Below are positions 12,213 to 24,477 of a stretch of DNA of 64,000 bases, one piece after another. The notes under the pieces are model-generated. The model saw only the letters and a program-made list of their open reading frames with translations, had not been told where the DNA came from and ran no database searches. This stretch comes from Zingiber officinale (Eukaryota > Streptophyta > Magnoliopsida > Zingiberales > Zingiberaceae): NCBI RefSeq assembly GCF_018446385.1, contig NC_055986.1, forward strand, positions 74,361,659 to 74,425,658. Reading direction: 5' to 3'. A program made the position numbers and the translations under genes. Within the stretch, counting starts at the first letter, position 1; each line of letters starts with the position of its first letter.

Positions 12213-12629
12213 ACAAGAGCAACAATTACAATAGAAATTAAAAAAAATAATATAAGTTGGTATAGCAGAATGTAAGAGTTGTTTGCACTTGATAGTTGTT
12301 ACGTCTCACAATCCTTTGAGCCTCTTTTATAACTTTTATGCTGAATCCTCCCCTTAATTAATTTGAAAATCATTAGTTAATTGATTATTGCACATTAGTT
12401 GACTAATCCTTGATTTTATTTGAAACATGTTATTGGAACTTTTATTTTTCAAATTTGTTTGAACTGATCACTGTAGTATTAGTTAACAATAATTACTAGT
12501 AGTTGAGTAATCAATGTTCAATCCACTGTTTAGCTGAATACAAGATATTCTATACACTCCAAATAGAATTCAGTCAATTGTCCGTTGACTTTAAAATATT
12601 TTATTTAAATCAAATGAAACTCAATCGAC
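12213..12629. other. AT-rich spacer before element A
   Basis: No gene is visible. Loose TAGTTGA/CAATTGA/TCAATCGAC motifs between 12370 and 12630 resemble a decayed palindrome array like those in the SIRE-type elements, but too weakly to call. Confidence 0.4.
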
Positions 12630-12634
12630 GCTAC

Positions 12635-14461
12635 TGTTAGTTAGAGCCCTAGAGTCAATCATTTGATGATTGTATTATGGACTTGTTGTATCATATTCTT
12701 ATATAAATAAAGGCATTTGTTTTGGTTATTATACTTACTTATATTGGTGCCAAATAAATTAAGTATAATAGTGTCCTTGAGTAGAAAGTTCTTACCTATA
12801 TCAATCGATTGGTTGAATCGATAGTGAGATGATATAGGGAACACTACTCTTAATCATTCCTAGTCGAGTATTAACATTCAGGGACAATGTTAATGCAATA
12901 AGACTAGCATGTAGGTTAACTCGATGACTTGATCTCACAAGTCATGGATATAGAGATATCAAGTTGACACATGGGTATGCATTGGAGAATGTATACTGAA
13001 TGACCCGCCATGAGAAAGTATCATGGATCGTTATATGAGTGTCATATACTTTCTCATGTGACTATTAGTATGATTACTAGTCCTTAGATCTGAAGTTACC
13101 ATGGTTCCCTACATAAGGAGTTATGTACTTTGGTTTCGTCAAACGTCACCCGTAACTGGGTGGACTATAAAGGCGATTACTGGGTATGTAACGAATTATG
13201 CAGAGGGATGTGAGTGATATAGATGGGATTTATCCCTCCTATATGACGGGAGCGACATCAATATTCTTGATAGAGTGAGACCACGAAGTGCATGGCCATG
13301 CCCAAATGAGTCAATATGAGATATTGAGCTCATTTGATTTAGTGAGTCTACTTGGAGTTCAAGATTTAGATTGGTCAGAGGATGACACGGTCTATACCTC
13401 ACATTGATCAATCTAGATGTCTAGGATAGAAGGACACTTGTCATATATTGTGAGGAGTCACAATTAGTAGTCACAAGGTGATGTTAGATCTCAACTTTCT
13501 TGTAACTTGGGTAGTAATGATGTGTTGCTAGATACCGCTCATTACTTATGCTCCTAAATGGGTTTAGGGGCATTGCCAACGTTACAAGAACCTATAGGGT
13601 CACACACTAAGGGCAATTAGATGGAGATTAGGTTCATTTGATGAACCTAAAGGATTAGGTTCATGTGATAAACCAAATTGGATTAAGAGTAATCCAAATT
13701 ATGCTAATTGAGTTGGACTCAATTTGGTTCATGTGTTAAGTGAGTCTAATTTGGACTTAGACTCATTGAATCAATTTAATCCAATGAATAGAGATTCATT
13801 AAATTAAAATTGACTTGAACCAATGGTTAGATTTTATCAACCATGGGAGAGAAGTGGCCAAGTTTGACTTGACTTGAGAGGAAGATGAAAGTCAAGTTTG
13901 ACTTGACTTTATGCCACCTCATTAGTGAGTTGGCATTGAGTGAGCCAATGATGATGCTCCACATCATCATGGTTACTTAAGTGAGATGCCATCTCATGGG
14001 AGTTACCAAGAGTTGTGACTCTTGGTATCCCATGGAGGTTACAACCTCCACTAAAGTGGCCGGCCACTTTGATTTCATATGGAGAGTTTCATTTTTTGTG
14101 GTAACTCCCATCTTCTTCCTCTCTAGCTTTCTTCTTGCTCTCCCTCTCCTCCATTACTGATCTCTAAGGTTGCTAGCACATCCTTAGAGATTTTTCTCCA
14201 TCTCTTGCTTGTGTGGATACACATAGAGAAGTGTCTACTTTGACACTTTCGAGATCCGGCGAACCGAGAACGAGCGGGATTGCGAAGGGCTTCGCATTAA
14301 GGGTATAACCTTTCTTCTTTGTAGATCTACTGTAGATCTAGGTTTAGAAATGCGTACTCGTAAGTTTTTTGAAAGTTTTATCTTCGCACGGATCCGGTGG
14401 CGGGGGTTTCGGGGTTTCCGCGACGGGAAAAAGCGGTTTTCGCGGCCCGAAAAACCCAACA
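12635..14461 (+). repeat. 5' LTR of element A
   Basis: 1827 bp, TG...CA. The first third is rich in perfect inverted repeats: 7-bp arms within 12800-12825, ATGACTTG/CAAGTCAT at 12924-12945, GATAT/ATATC at 12947-12960, and a 13-bp stem at 13009-13021 with 13046-13058. The same inverted repeats are kept in the solo LTR at 2252-3964 and in the 3' copy. No coding frame is supported. Confidence 0.95.
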
Positions 14462-14462
14462 G

Positions 14463-14474
14463 TGGTATCAGAGC
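14463..14474 (+). other. Primer binding site, initiator tRNA-Met type
   Basis: TGGTATCAGAGC sits one base after the LTR end. This is the standard plant copia primer site, complementary to initiator tRNA-Met. Confidence 0.95.
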
Positions 14475-15982
14475 CACGTGCGAAGACTTGTACGAGTTTA
14501 TTTTTGATTTTTATGAAAATATAGCTTCTGTGATTTTCTATAAATTTATGTTTTTATGGATTTTTATGAGTAATTTTCTCGTAGAAGCGAAGCACAAGTG
14601 TTTCAACACTTGTAGGCTTCGACTACCGAGAAGATTTTTCCGAAACGACAAGGTTTCGCCCCAAAACTTTTTGGGACAACGGGCTAAGGCGTTGTAGGAT
14701 CGCTAAGGAACCCTCGCGATAGTTAGATCGTGGGTAGGGGCGTTGCCCCTGGCCCCGCAAGGGGATTCGTTCCGCGATTGCGCCCGAAAACCGCTAAACG
14801 GGACCGCCGGGAATTTTTACTTGTAAAAATTGCTATTAAAATTGAAGAAAATTATAGAAAATAGATAATTTAGAATTATGTATAATTTGTGATAGTCATG
14901 GCCCAAAAACCCCAATTGGATTGGTATATTTTGTGTTGTAATTTATAATACGGCCTGCGTGCCATCATGTGATTGTGTGTGCTGTATTTTTGATACGCGA
15001 CCTGCGTGTCGTGCCTTTCTCTATTTATTCTTGTTGTAAATTAGTTTAGACTCGAATATAACTCGAGTTTCAAAATTGTAATATACAAAATTGGAGCCAT
15101 GGAAGGTCCACTCGAGACGGAGTTACGAGGAGGGTGCGAGCAACATAAGGTGGTCAAAGGGAGGAGCTTGAGAAGTTGTGGACCCTAGGTTGACCATCTG
15201 ATCTTCTCATTGGCTTGAGAAGATCGTAGTAGGGTCATGACTAATCACAAATAGTATAATTAATTGCTTGTGTGTGTGTATTTGATGCATGCTAGTAAAG
15301 TAGTTAATTAGCGCCTTAACGATTCAATTCGATCAATCGTGTATATGATACATCTCGACGATTAGATTAGATCTAAGTCACGCACATGATGCACCTCCTC
15401 TACGATTAGATTAGATCTAAATCGAGTATATGATACACATCGTCGATTAGATTAGACCTAAATCGCGTCAACTCAAATGCCTACCGTGTCGTGATACCTA
15501 TCACTACCTCGATCACATGTGTTGTTGAATCTGCCAAAGCAGAGCAACACATATTATCTTGGTAGGGTACAGAGGGACAATCTTGGTCCCGCTTATCAAC
15601 GCATGGGCGAGTACAAACTCAATTAGATTGAGTATTCCTAGTTAACTCGGTTGGATCGAGTACAACTATAGGAATTCTTCCAACGGTTGGAAAGATAGGA
15701 CATAAATCACATTTATATTAATTCTTGGGCGTATTAGCCAAAGCTAACTCAAGTTTTAATATAAACAAGAGTTGCATAGAGATGTAATTGGTAAATCGTT
15801 ACCTACCAATCATACTAAATCTTGGGCGTATTAGCCAAAGCTAACTCAAGGGTTAGTATGATGTGGATCTTGTCCCACATGAATTATAGAATTCAGTGGG
15901 AGCATCATTTAGTTAAAGGCCTAATTAAATGATTTAAAAGAATATGATATTTATTTTCTGTATTTTTTTGTTGTAGATAACC
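14475..15982 (+). other. Element A leader, non-coding
   Basis: 1.5 kb lies between primer site and gag start. Repeated motifs such as ATTAGATTAGATCTAA (15363-15450) and CTTGGGCGTATTAGCCAAAG (15724 and 15822) are visible. It ends in a T-rich tract followed by AG just before the gag ATG. No gene is visible. Confidence 0.7.
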
Positions 15983-17943
15983 ATGACGTCGAATACGAAA
16001 TCTTTCTCCCTGCGTTCTGTCCTTGAGAAGGACAAGCTCAACGAAGTAAATTTCCTGGACTAGTACAGGAACTTGAGAATAGTTCTTACCAAAGAACGTA
16101 AACTGTACGTTCTGGAGCAGCCCATTCCGGAGGTTCCTCCTGCCACTGCCATGCGAGCTGACCGAGATGCTTACAAGAAGCATCAAGATGACACATTAGA
16201 TGTGTCCTGTCTTATGCTCGCGACCATGAACTCTGAGCTTCAGAAGCAACACGAGTTAATGGGCGCTTATGATATGGTTGAACATCTTTGTCAACTGTAT
16301 AGAGGACAAGCATGGCACTGGAAGAGGAACTGCATAGGATACCTGGAAGATCTTAAGAAGAAGAGAAATAAGATTTCTACTTCAGGTATAAATGTTATAG
16401 AAGTCAACCTCTCTATTTCTTCATCGTGGGTATTAGATACCGGATGTGCTTCTCACATTTGTACTAATGTACAAGCGCTGAGAAATAGCAGAGTATTGAC
16501 GAAGGGCGAGATAGACCTATGAGTAGGCAATGGAGCACGGGTTGCTGCTATTGCTGTAGGAACTTACTATCTATCTCTACCCTCTGGGCTTGTACTAGAA
16601 TTAGATGATTGTTGTTATGTGCCTTCATTAACTAAGAATATAATTTCAGTTTCTTGTTTGTACAAGAAAGGTTTCTCTTTTATAATAAAGGACAAATGTT
16701 GTTCTGTTTATTTAAAAGATATGTTCTATTGTAGTGCACCTCTGATGAACGGACTCTACATTCTAGACCTTGAAAGCCCTATCTATAACATAAATACCAA
16801 GAGGTTCAAGTCAAATGACATGAACCAAACTTATCTCTGGCACTGTCGCTTAGGTCATATAAATGACAAGCGCTTATCCCAGCTCCATAAGGATGGTTTG
16901 CTGGACTCATTTGATTTTGAATCTTATGAGAGGTGTGAGTCATGCCTACTAGGCAAGATGACCAAGACTCCTTTTAGTGGGCACAGCGAAAGAGCGACTG
17001 ATTTGTTAGGTCTTATACATAGTGATGTATGTGGCCCTTTCAATGTCGCTGCTAGAGGCGGTTATAGGTACTTCATCACATTTACTGATGACTTCAGTAG
17101 ATATTGTTATGTGTATTTGATGACACATAAGTCTGAATCCTTTGAAATGTTCAAAGAATTCAAGAATGAAGTACAGAACCAGCTTGGCAAGAGTATTAAG
17201 ATACTTCGATCAGATCGAGGTGGAGAATACCTTAGTCATGAGTTTCGTGACTATCTAGCTGAGTATGGGATTTTATCCCAACTCACTCCTCTTGGAACAC
17301 CACAGTGGAATGGTGTATCCGAAAGGAGGAATCGTACCCTATTAGATATGGTATGATCTATGATGAGTCACACAGATCTTCCGACATACCTTTGGGGCTA
17401 TGCTCTTGACATGACAGCTTTTATACTCAACCGAGTTTCATCCAAGGCCGTGATAAAGACACCATATAGGATATGGACTGGGAGAGATGCCCAGGTGTCT
17501 TTCATGAGGATTTGGGGTTGTGAGGCTTACGTTAGACGTCAAGTCTCAGACAAATTAGGACCCAAATTCGACAAGTGCTATTTCATTGGATATCCCAAGG
17601 AAACTAAGGGATATTACTTTTACATTCCCAGTCAGCACAAGGTAGTTGTGGCAAAGACTGGGGTCTTTCTAGAAAGGGACTTTGTTTCTAGAAAGACTAG
17701 TGGGAGTACGTTCGATCTTGAAGAAGTTCAAGATGCGGACCATAGCACTGAAGCCTCTATGGAAGTTGAACTGGAACCACAAAGTGTTGTGGATGATGTT
17801 GTTTCACAAAGAGTTGAGGAACAACAACCAGTTCAAGTAGACATACCTCTTCGCAGGTCTGATAGGGTACGTCATCAGCATGAGAGATACTCATTTCTCT
17901 TGTCTGACCATAATGACGTTGCGCTCATAGATGATGAGCCTAC
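15983..17943 (+). pseudogene. Element A gag-pol, 5' half: gag (deleted), protease, integrase
   Basis: One frame runs from ATG 15983 to the insertion point of element B. Gag starts with SVLEKDKLNEVNFLD. The capsid region is cut short: after HLCQLY the frame jumps at about 16301-16316 into the tail of a zinc knuckle (GHWKRNC-type, here AWHWKRNC), so most of gag is missing. Protease follows with WVLDTGCASHIC (D-T-G). Integrase has the zinc site LWHCRLGHIND...CESCLLGK and the core with HSDVCGPF, FTDDFSRYCYVYL, LRSDRGGEYLS and PQWNGVSERRNR. Its C-terminal part is complete, with a GYPKETKGYYFY block. Stops interrupt the frame at 16061 (TAG), 16520 (TGA) and 17354 (TGA), all explained by C-to-T or G-to-A changes. 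Pol continues at 27455. Confidence 0.9.
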
Positions 17944-18899
17944 TGTTGGAGCAATCTTACTCAAGACATTACTCATTGTTGATGTTTGGTTAAAATAGTT
18001 TAAGCTAGGCATTAATTGTGATCTAACATAAGTATTGAGTGAGCAGATACAAAGAAAAGACCAAGTATGAAGTTTTGGCAAGGAAAGATCCGGAGGTGTG
18101 ATCTATTGGCAAAAAGGAGACTTAGCATGACGGAGCCAAAGGTAGCCCTTGAAGGCAAGCGCAAGGATGAGGAGTCGTGGAGACAGAAGCATCCTAGGGG
18201 CGTAAGGCTGAGGGAAGGTGCTTGGAGGCTTGAAGTCTAAGCTAAGGAAGTAAATTCAAGTGTATAAAATAATGTAAAACTGAGATGGTACAAACTGCTG
18301 TAAATTTCAGAAGTATAAGGTACCAGTCGACTGGTACCAAGGCACAGAATGGACAGAATGTCGCCAGGGCAATTGGAGGCAAGTACCAGTCGACTGGTAG
18401 ATGACCGTTATGAAGTGGCGGCTCAAAATCTCGTCAAATCTTTAGTGTCGTTAAAGCCCATCAGTCGACTGATAGGTATACCAGTCGACTGATGTCGGGA
18501 AAACTATAAAAGCAATTCTTAGAGCTTGGAGATAACCAACTGTTCTAAAACCGAAAAAGTGCTCATCAAGTAATCCTCAAGCCTACAGATACTCATACTC
18601 TTCCTTCTGATCCTAACTTTCACTTTGTAAAAGGAAGAGGAGATTGTGTAAGGGTTTCTCCACCTTCGATTGTCATTCGAGAAGGAGAAGTTTATAGTGG
18701 AACTTCATTGTGTGGGTGTGTGCGCCTTGGATTAGTCACCTCAAGGAGGTGGAGACCAAGTAAACAAAGGGAGTTAGCATTGAATTTTTGTTTTCATACT
18801 TGTTCATTTGTTTCCTTTATCTTCCACTAACAAGTTGTAGGTCAAAAGCGAAAGAAAGGCTATTCACCCCCCCTCTAGCCGAACACAAAGGTCCTAACA
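17944..18899 (+). repeat. 5' LTR of element B
   Basis: 956 bp. It contains four CAGTCGACTG palindromes upstream of TATAAAA (18505-18511) and ends in a pyrimidine run and ACAAAGGTCCTAACA. It differs from the 3' LTR by about ten substitutions and two C residues in the C-run. Confidence 0.97.
18319..18511 (+). promoter_or_regulatory. Element B LTR promoter: palindrome array plus TATA
   Basis: CAGTCGACTG begins at 18324, 18387, 18462 and 18482. The first is embedded in a perfect 20-bp palindrome, GGTACCAGTCGACTGGTACC (18319-18338), the second in a 16-bp one and the third in a 14-bp one. TATAAAA starts at 18505, 13 bases after the last copy. The array is repeated in the 3' LTR, shifted by 8548 bp. 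A binding-site role is inferred. Confidence 0.75.
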
Positions 18900-18900
18900 A

Positions 18901-18913
18901 TTGGTATCAGAGC
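18901..18913 (+). other. Primer binding site of element B
   Basis: TTGGTATCAGAGC sits one base after the LTR. It is the initiator tRNA-Met type. Confidence 0.95.
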
Positions 18914-18956
18914 AAGGAACGCATCGGAAGAACTCATCGTCAACCGAAGCATCGAA

Positions 18957-20627
18957 ATGGCGTTTCAAGAGGGATATAGCACCGCTAGACCACCCTTCTT
19001 TGATGGCAATGACTTTGCATATTGGAAAGGTAGAATGGAATACTATTTAATGAATGATATTGAGAATTGGTTTAGTGTTGTAGATGGGTTTGAAAAGCCG
19101 AAGGATGGATCGGGAGCACCTCTTCCTACCAAGGAGTGGACAAAGGAGATGGCAAAGAAGGCCCAAGCTAATGCAAAAGCCACAACAACCCTACAATGTG
19201 GACTTTCAAAGGAGCAACTAAGCAAAGTAGGACCGTTCGATTCCGCCAAGGAGCTTTGGGAGAAACTCATTGAGTTAAATGAAGGATCAAGCGAGTCAAG
19301 AAGGGCCAAGAGAGATCTTTTGTTGGGACAACTTCAAACCTTCACTATGAAGACAAATGAAACCGTAAGTCAAATGCACGGTAGATTCAAGGAAATAGTA
19401 AATGGTCTTCATGTTATAGGTGAGAAAATTGATAATAGGGACCTAGTAAGGTATGTTCTTCAATCTTTCCCTAGAACCACCTTATGGGCCTCAATGGTTG
19501 ATGCGTATAAGGTTTCTAGAGACCTTTCTTTAGTTAAACTTGACGAATTATTTTGCGAATTTGAACTTCATGAGCAAGCTAATGCGGTTTCAAAAGAGAA
19601 AGGTATGGCTCTTGTTGTAGAGAAGAAGGAAAAGAAAAGGAAGAAGGAAAAGAAGGTGGAATCCTCATCATCCGAATCCGAGCAAGAATCATCGGATAGT
19701 GATGATGAAATGTCGGCAAGTGAAGTGGCTCACTATGTCAAAAAGATGATGGGAAGATCAAGAAAATTTACAAGAAAGGATGTGAAGAAGATGTTTCAAC
19801 CCTCAAAAGGTAAGAGTAGCCAAAGTTCAAACTTTAATACTAATGTCACTTGTTATGGATGTAACAAGAAAGGACACATCAAGCCGAATTGCCCGGAATT
19901 AAAGAAGAAAGAAGAAAAGGAGAAGAAGAAAAAGGAGAAAAAGAAGGAAGCCATGATGGCCCAAGCTACATGGGATACACTAAGCATTGACTCATCGGAT
20001 GAAGATGAGCTATGCCATGTTACTCGACATATGGCCTTTATGGCTTTTGAAGAGGGCAAAGATGAATCAAGTCAAGAGGAGGTGTCAAGTGAAGAGGAGT
20101 CATCAAATGAAGAGGAATCAAGTGATGAATCATCATCAAGTGATGATGATGAGGTAAAAGAATCTCCCAAAGTAGAATTTCTTTACAAAACTATTGCTCA
20201 TCTCAAAAATGCTTTTGTTAAATCACAATCTAAGGTAAAAACCTTGAAGGGAAAGCTTAAGCTTATTAAAATTGATGCATGTTCATCTAGTGAGTCAAGC
20301 ATGCTCAAGGAAGAAAACGAAAAATTGAAGAATGATGTGATTGAGTTAAGAGCATGTCTAGTGAAGTTTACAAATGGATCCAAATACTTAGATATGATCA
20401 TTAGAGACCAAAGAGCCGTTTACAACAAAGCCGGTATAGGATATAGACCTAAAGAAAAGGAAGTTGCATACATGTCTCTAATTAATGGCACTAGAAGTGA
20501 TAGAAACAATGTTAAGAAGAATGCTAAAGGAAAGGCAAGACAAGCTTGGGTGCCTAAGAAATATTTGAATGATATTTCCGAATCAAGTGCATGGGTACCA
20601 AAGAATTGTGTGTTTTATGTTGTCTAG
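18957..20627 (+). CDS. Element B Gag polyprotein
   Basis: A 556-residue Gag, complete to a TAG. The N-terminal region (about 10-230) contains FDGNDFAYWKGRMEYYLMND and LWEKLIELNEGSSESRRAKR, the UBN2-type capsid of SIRE-like elements. A lysine/glutamate and serine-rich linker follows. The zinc knuckle CYGCNKKGHIKPNC is at about 299-312, followed by a KKKEKKKE stretch, an acidic Ser/Glu region (about 345-410) and a probable coiled coil (about 410-475). The role is particle assembly and RNA packaging in the cytoplasm. The start is the first ATG 43 bases after the primer site. The TAG at 20625 is in frame with pol at 20628, so the pair is either one mutated polyprotein or a stop-separated gag/pol. 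The codon after it carries no recognised suppression context. Confidence 0.92.
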   Translation: MAFQEGYSTARPPFFDGNDFAYWKGRMEYYLMNDIENWFSVVDGFEKPKDGSGAPLPTKEWTKEMAKKAQANAKATTTLQCGLSKEQLSKVGPFDSAKELWEKLIELNEGSSESRRAKRDLLLGQLQTFTMKTNETVSQMHGRFKEIVNGLHVIGEKIDNRDLVRYVLQSFPRTTLWASMVDAYKVSRDLSLVKLDELFCEFELHEQANAVSKEKGMALVVEKKEKKRKKEKKVESSSSESEQESSDSDDEMSASEVAHYVKKMMGRSRKFTRKDVKKMFQPSKGKSSQSSNFNTNVTCYGCNKKGHIKPNCPELKKKEEKEKKKKEKKKEAMMAQATWDTLSIDSSDEDELCHVTRHMAFMAFEEGKDESSQEEVSSEEESSNEEESSDESSSSDDDEVKESPKVEFLYKTIAHLKNAFVKSQSKVKTLKGKLKLIKIDACSSSESSMLKEENEKLKNDVIELRACLVKFTNGSKYLDMIIRDQRAVYNKAGIGYRPKEKEVAYMSLINGTRSDRNNVKKNAKGKARQAWVPKKYLNDISESSAWVPKNCVFYVV

Positions 20628-23600
20628 GTAGAAGAGAAAAAGGATGCAAGTATGTGGATTGTGGATAGCGGTTGCTCAAGACATATGACCGGTGATGTGA
20701 GCAAGTTCTCCACAATAAACTATATAAAGAAAGGAACGGTATCATTTGGGAATAGTGGGAAGCTCAAGATTATAGGTAAAGGTACAATTGAGGTATCACC
20801 CACAATTATCATTCATAAAGTCTTGTTGGTTAAAAATATGGGATTTAATTTGCTTAGTGTTAGCCAACTATGTGATGCCGGATATAATGTAGAGTTTCAC
20901 CCAAATAAGTGTATAGTTAAACACAAGAATCTTGAGAATGTGATGCTAGAAGGATTTAGAAAGGCAAATCTCTATTATGTTGATCTTTCATATGCTTCTA
21001 ACCCCTCTATTAAGTGTTTGATGTCAAAAGAAGAAGAAGGATGACTATGGCATAGAAGACTTGGACACATCAACATGAAGAACATAGCCAAGGTAGCCAA
21101 GATGGAGCTAGTTAAGGGGCTACCAAAAATCAAGTACATCAAGGATAAACTATGTGATGCATGCCAAGAGGGTAAGCAATCAAGGTCATCACATAAAGGT
21201 AAAACCTTAACTAGCACTTCATTACCATTAGAATTATTGCATTTGGATCTTTTCGATTGTCATAGAACACCCTCTTTAACGGGTAACAAATATTGTTTGG
21301 TAATAGTAGATGACTACTCTAGATATACTTGGGTTCATTTCTTAAAACACAAAGGGGAAACTTTAGAAACTATCATAGGGTTTACCAAGAGGGTAGAAAA
21401 TGAAAAGAACATCAAAATTGATAGAATTAGGAGTGATCATGGTGGAGAGTTCGAGAATTTGAACTTTTCTAAATTTTGTTTGGATAACGGTTATAAACAT
21501 GAATTTTCTTGCCCAAGAACACCTCAACAAAATGGTGTAGTGGAGAGGAAAAATAGGGTCTTACAAGAAGCGGCTAGGACCATGCTCAATGCATACTCCC
21601 TACCTAGCTATTTGTGGGCCGAAGCGGTTAATACCGCATGTTATATCCAAAATCGTGTTTTGATTCATAAGTTTTTAGGGAAAACACCATTTGAGTTATG
21701 GAATGGCACAATTCCTACAATTCACTATTTTAGGGTCTTTGGTTGTAAGGTTTATATTCTCAATACCAAAGATGACTTAGGAAAATTTGAGCCCAAGTCT
21801 AATGAGGGAATTTTAGTTGGATACTCATCCACTAGTAGAGGATATAGAGTATACAACAAAAAGACTCAAATGGTTGAGGAATCGTCTAATGTTGAGTTTG
21901 ATGAGTCTACTAGGACTTATCCTAGAAAATCCTCTATTGACAAGGATATAATTGAAAATAATCAAAACATCACTCAAGAAATGCAAAATCTACAATTAGG
22001 GGGTATTGATCTAGGGGGAGAAAGAGATGGTTCGGATGATGAAAGAAACAATGTAAACAATGATACTTCCAAAAATGATGATTCCATTACCCCAAGGACC
22101 TTAAGGCACCATCAAGATCATCCTATTAATCAAGTAGTTGGAGATGTGGCACAAGGGGTAAGGACTAGATCCTACTTTAGGGATCATACTAGTCAAATTG
22201 CTCTAATATCACAACTTGAACCAAAAACAATTAATGATGCTTTACTTGATACGGATTGGATTTTAGCAATGCAAGAAGAGTTGAACCAATTTGAAAGGAG
22301 TGATGTATGGGAGTTGGTTCCAAGACCTAATGGGAGTACAATCGTCACAACAAAATGGGTTTTTAGAAATAAGTTGGATGATCAAGGGAGAGTCACTAGA
22401 AATAAGGCTAGGTTGGTAGCTAGAGGTTTCAATCAAGTGGAAGGACTTGATTATGATGAAACCTATGCTCCGGTAGCTAGGTTAGAGTCCATCCGAATAT
22501 TATTAGGATATGTCGCTTACATGGGTTTTAAACTCCACCAAATGGATGTAAAATCGGCTTTCTTAAATGGTTTCATTAAAGAAGAGGTTTATGTAGAGCA
22601 ACCACCCGGATTCGAAAATATAGATTGCCCAAACCATGTTTATAAGCTTAAGAAAGCATTATATGGGTTAAAACAAGCACCTCGGGCTTGGTATGAGAGA
22701 CTTTCATCCTTCATAATCTCCAAGGACTTTAGAAGAGGAACAATTGACCCAACATTATTTCTAAAGTCTAAGGATGGGGAAATTTTTGTTGCACAAGTCT
22801 ATGTTGATGACATCATTTTTGGCTCAACAAATAATGAACTTCTTCATGACTTTATCAAACACATGGAAAGTGAGTTTGAAATGAGTCTTGTTGGAGAATT
22901 GAGTTTCTTTTTGGGATTACAAGTCAAGCAAACTAGCGAAGGAACCCATGTTTACCAAACCAAATTTGCTAAAGAACTTATTAAGAAATTTGGGTTGGAA
23001 AATGCTAAAGGAGCATCTACTCCTATGGGGACTAATACCAAGATAGATAGTGATCAAGAAGGGAAATTAGTTGATCCAAAACTATATAGGAGCATGATTG
23101 GTAGTTTGCTATACCTAACCGCTAGTAGACCGGATATAATATTTGCCGTAGGAATGTGTGCAAGATACCAATCATGTGCCAAAGAATCACACTTAGTAGC
23201 GGTAAAGAGAATTTTGAGATACATCAAGAGTACCCTTAATGTAGGTCTTTGGTATCCTCGGACTAGGAATTTTGAGTTGATTGGGTATACCGATTCCGAT
23301 TATGCGGGTTGCAAATTAGATAGAAAAAGTACTAGCGGTGGTTGTCAATTTCTTGGACCTTCCCTTGTAAGTTGGAGTAGTAGAAAACAACCTTGTGTGG
23401 CCTTATCCACAACCGAAGCCGAGTATGTGGCCATGGGTAGTTGTGTAGCTCAATTGCTTTGGATGATGCATACTTTAGAAGATTATGAGTGTCACTATTC
23501 CAAAGTTAAGGTGTTGTGTGATAATATTAGCACCATCAACTTAACCAAAAATCCTGTGCATCACTCTAGGACAAAGCACATTGAGGTGAAGCATCATTTT

Positions 23601-23744
23601 ATTAGAGATCATGTGGCAAGAGGAGACATTGAACTACTTTATGTTGAATCTCAATCTAATCTTGCCGATATTTTTACCAAGCCTTTGCCCGAAGTAGAGT
23701 TCACCTCTATTAGGAGGGAACTTGGTATGTGTCTTGTAGAATAG
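20628..23744 (+). pseudogene. Element B Pol: protease, integrase, RT, RNase H (one stop)
   Basis: The frame follows on from gag. Protease has WIVDSGCSRHMTGD (D-S-G). Integrase has the zinc site [10 protein letters not shown]...CDACQEGK and the core with [27 protein letters not shown] and [10 protein letters not shown]. The RT has [29 protein letters not shown] and the catalytic YVDDIIFGS. RNase H has [31 protein letters not shown] and ADIFTKPLP. All catalytic residues visible are intact. One TGA at 21042, where the family has Trp (WLWHRRLGH), truncates it; a G-to-A change explains it. Total about 1039 codons, full length for the family. It ends at TAG 23742. Confidence 0.93.
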
Positions 23745-24344
23745 TGAGTATAGCATCGCATGTTTTTACATCACATTATGTTTTTTTTCTTCTCACATAG
23801 CCCTAAGGAGCCTTGCTTGTGTATTTCTTCAATTAGATACCATGTGAGATGTTTAGGATGATGTCTTTGGTTCAACATGTTTGTCATGATACATGACTTT
23901 GGGCCAACATGACATCTAGTCACATTAATCCTTAAGTGGACCAATCATTGGGAAGGCTTGTGCACAATTAATGTGTACATAGCTCTTTGAACATGATTGG
24001 ATATTTCTTTCAAATACAAATATCACAACCTATTGTATGAAATTTAAGTTGATATGGAAAATACCATATAAAGAGGTGTAAGAAAGAAGCCTTGTTCTAA
24101 TATAGGCACAGCACCTATAGGGAAGTTCAAATTGGGACTTTCACTCAACGATATACTACATAATCTAACTAGTGTTAAAGCATGTGTCAATCTTAGGATC
24201 TATGATAGACATATTTTTATACATATTTTTCCCGAATAGACAAGGTTAAAATATACTTCTCCACCAAATTTGAGAATTTTTGGAGGTTGGTATAATTATC
24301 TGTAGGTTTCTGAAATTCGGGCAGAATAAGGCCAGAATTGGTAT
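23745..24344 (+). other. Element B region between pol and internal promoter
   Basis: No coding frame is supported. It is AT-rich with no recognised motif until the palindromes begin at 24345. Confidence 0.6.
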
Positions 24345-24477
24345 CAGTCGACTGGTTCAGGTACCAGTCGACTGGTAACAGTGACTTTTGCGAACAGAAT
24401 GATTCTGTGGGTTTCTGTTTTAGGCACCAGTCGACTGATGAAAGCATCAGTCGACTGGTACTCGCGTTTTTATATAT
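24345..24477 (+). promoter_or_regulatory. Possible internal promoter of element B (same palindromes as LTR)
   Basis: CAGTCGACTG begins at 24345, 24365, 24428 and 24448. The second lies in a perfect 16-bp palindrome (24362-24377). TATATAT begins at 24471, 13 bases after the last copy, exactly as in the LTR. The DNA between the copies is not otherwise similar to the LTR, so this is not simply a piece of LTR. GC-rich, leader-like DNA follows (24480-24720). Promoter activity is inferred. Confidence 0.55.
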
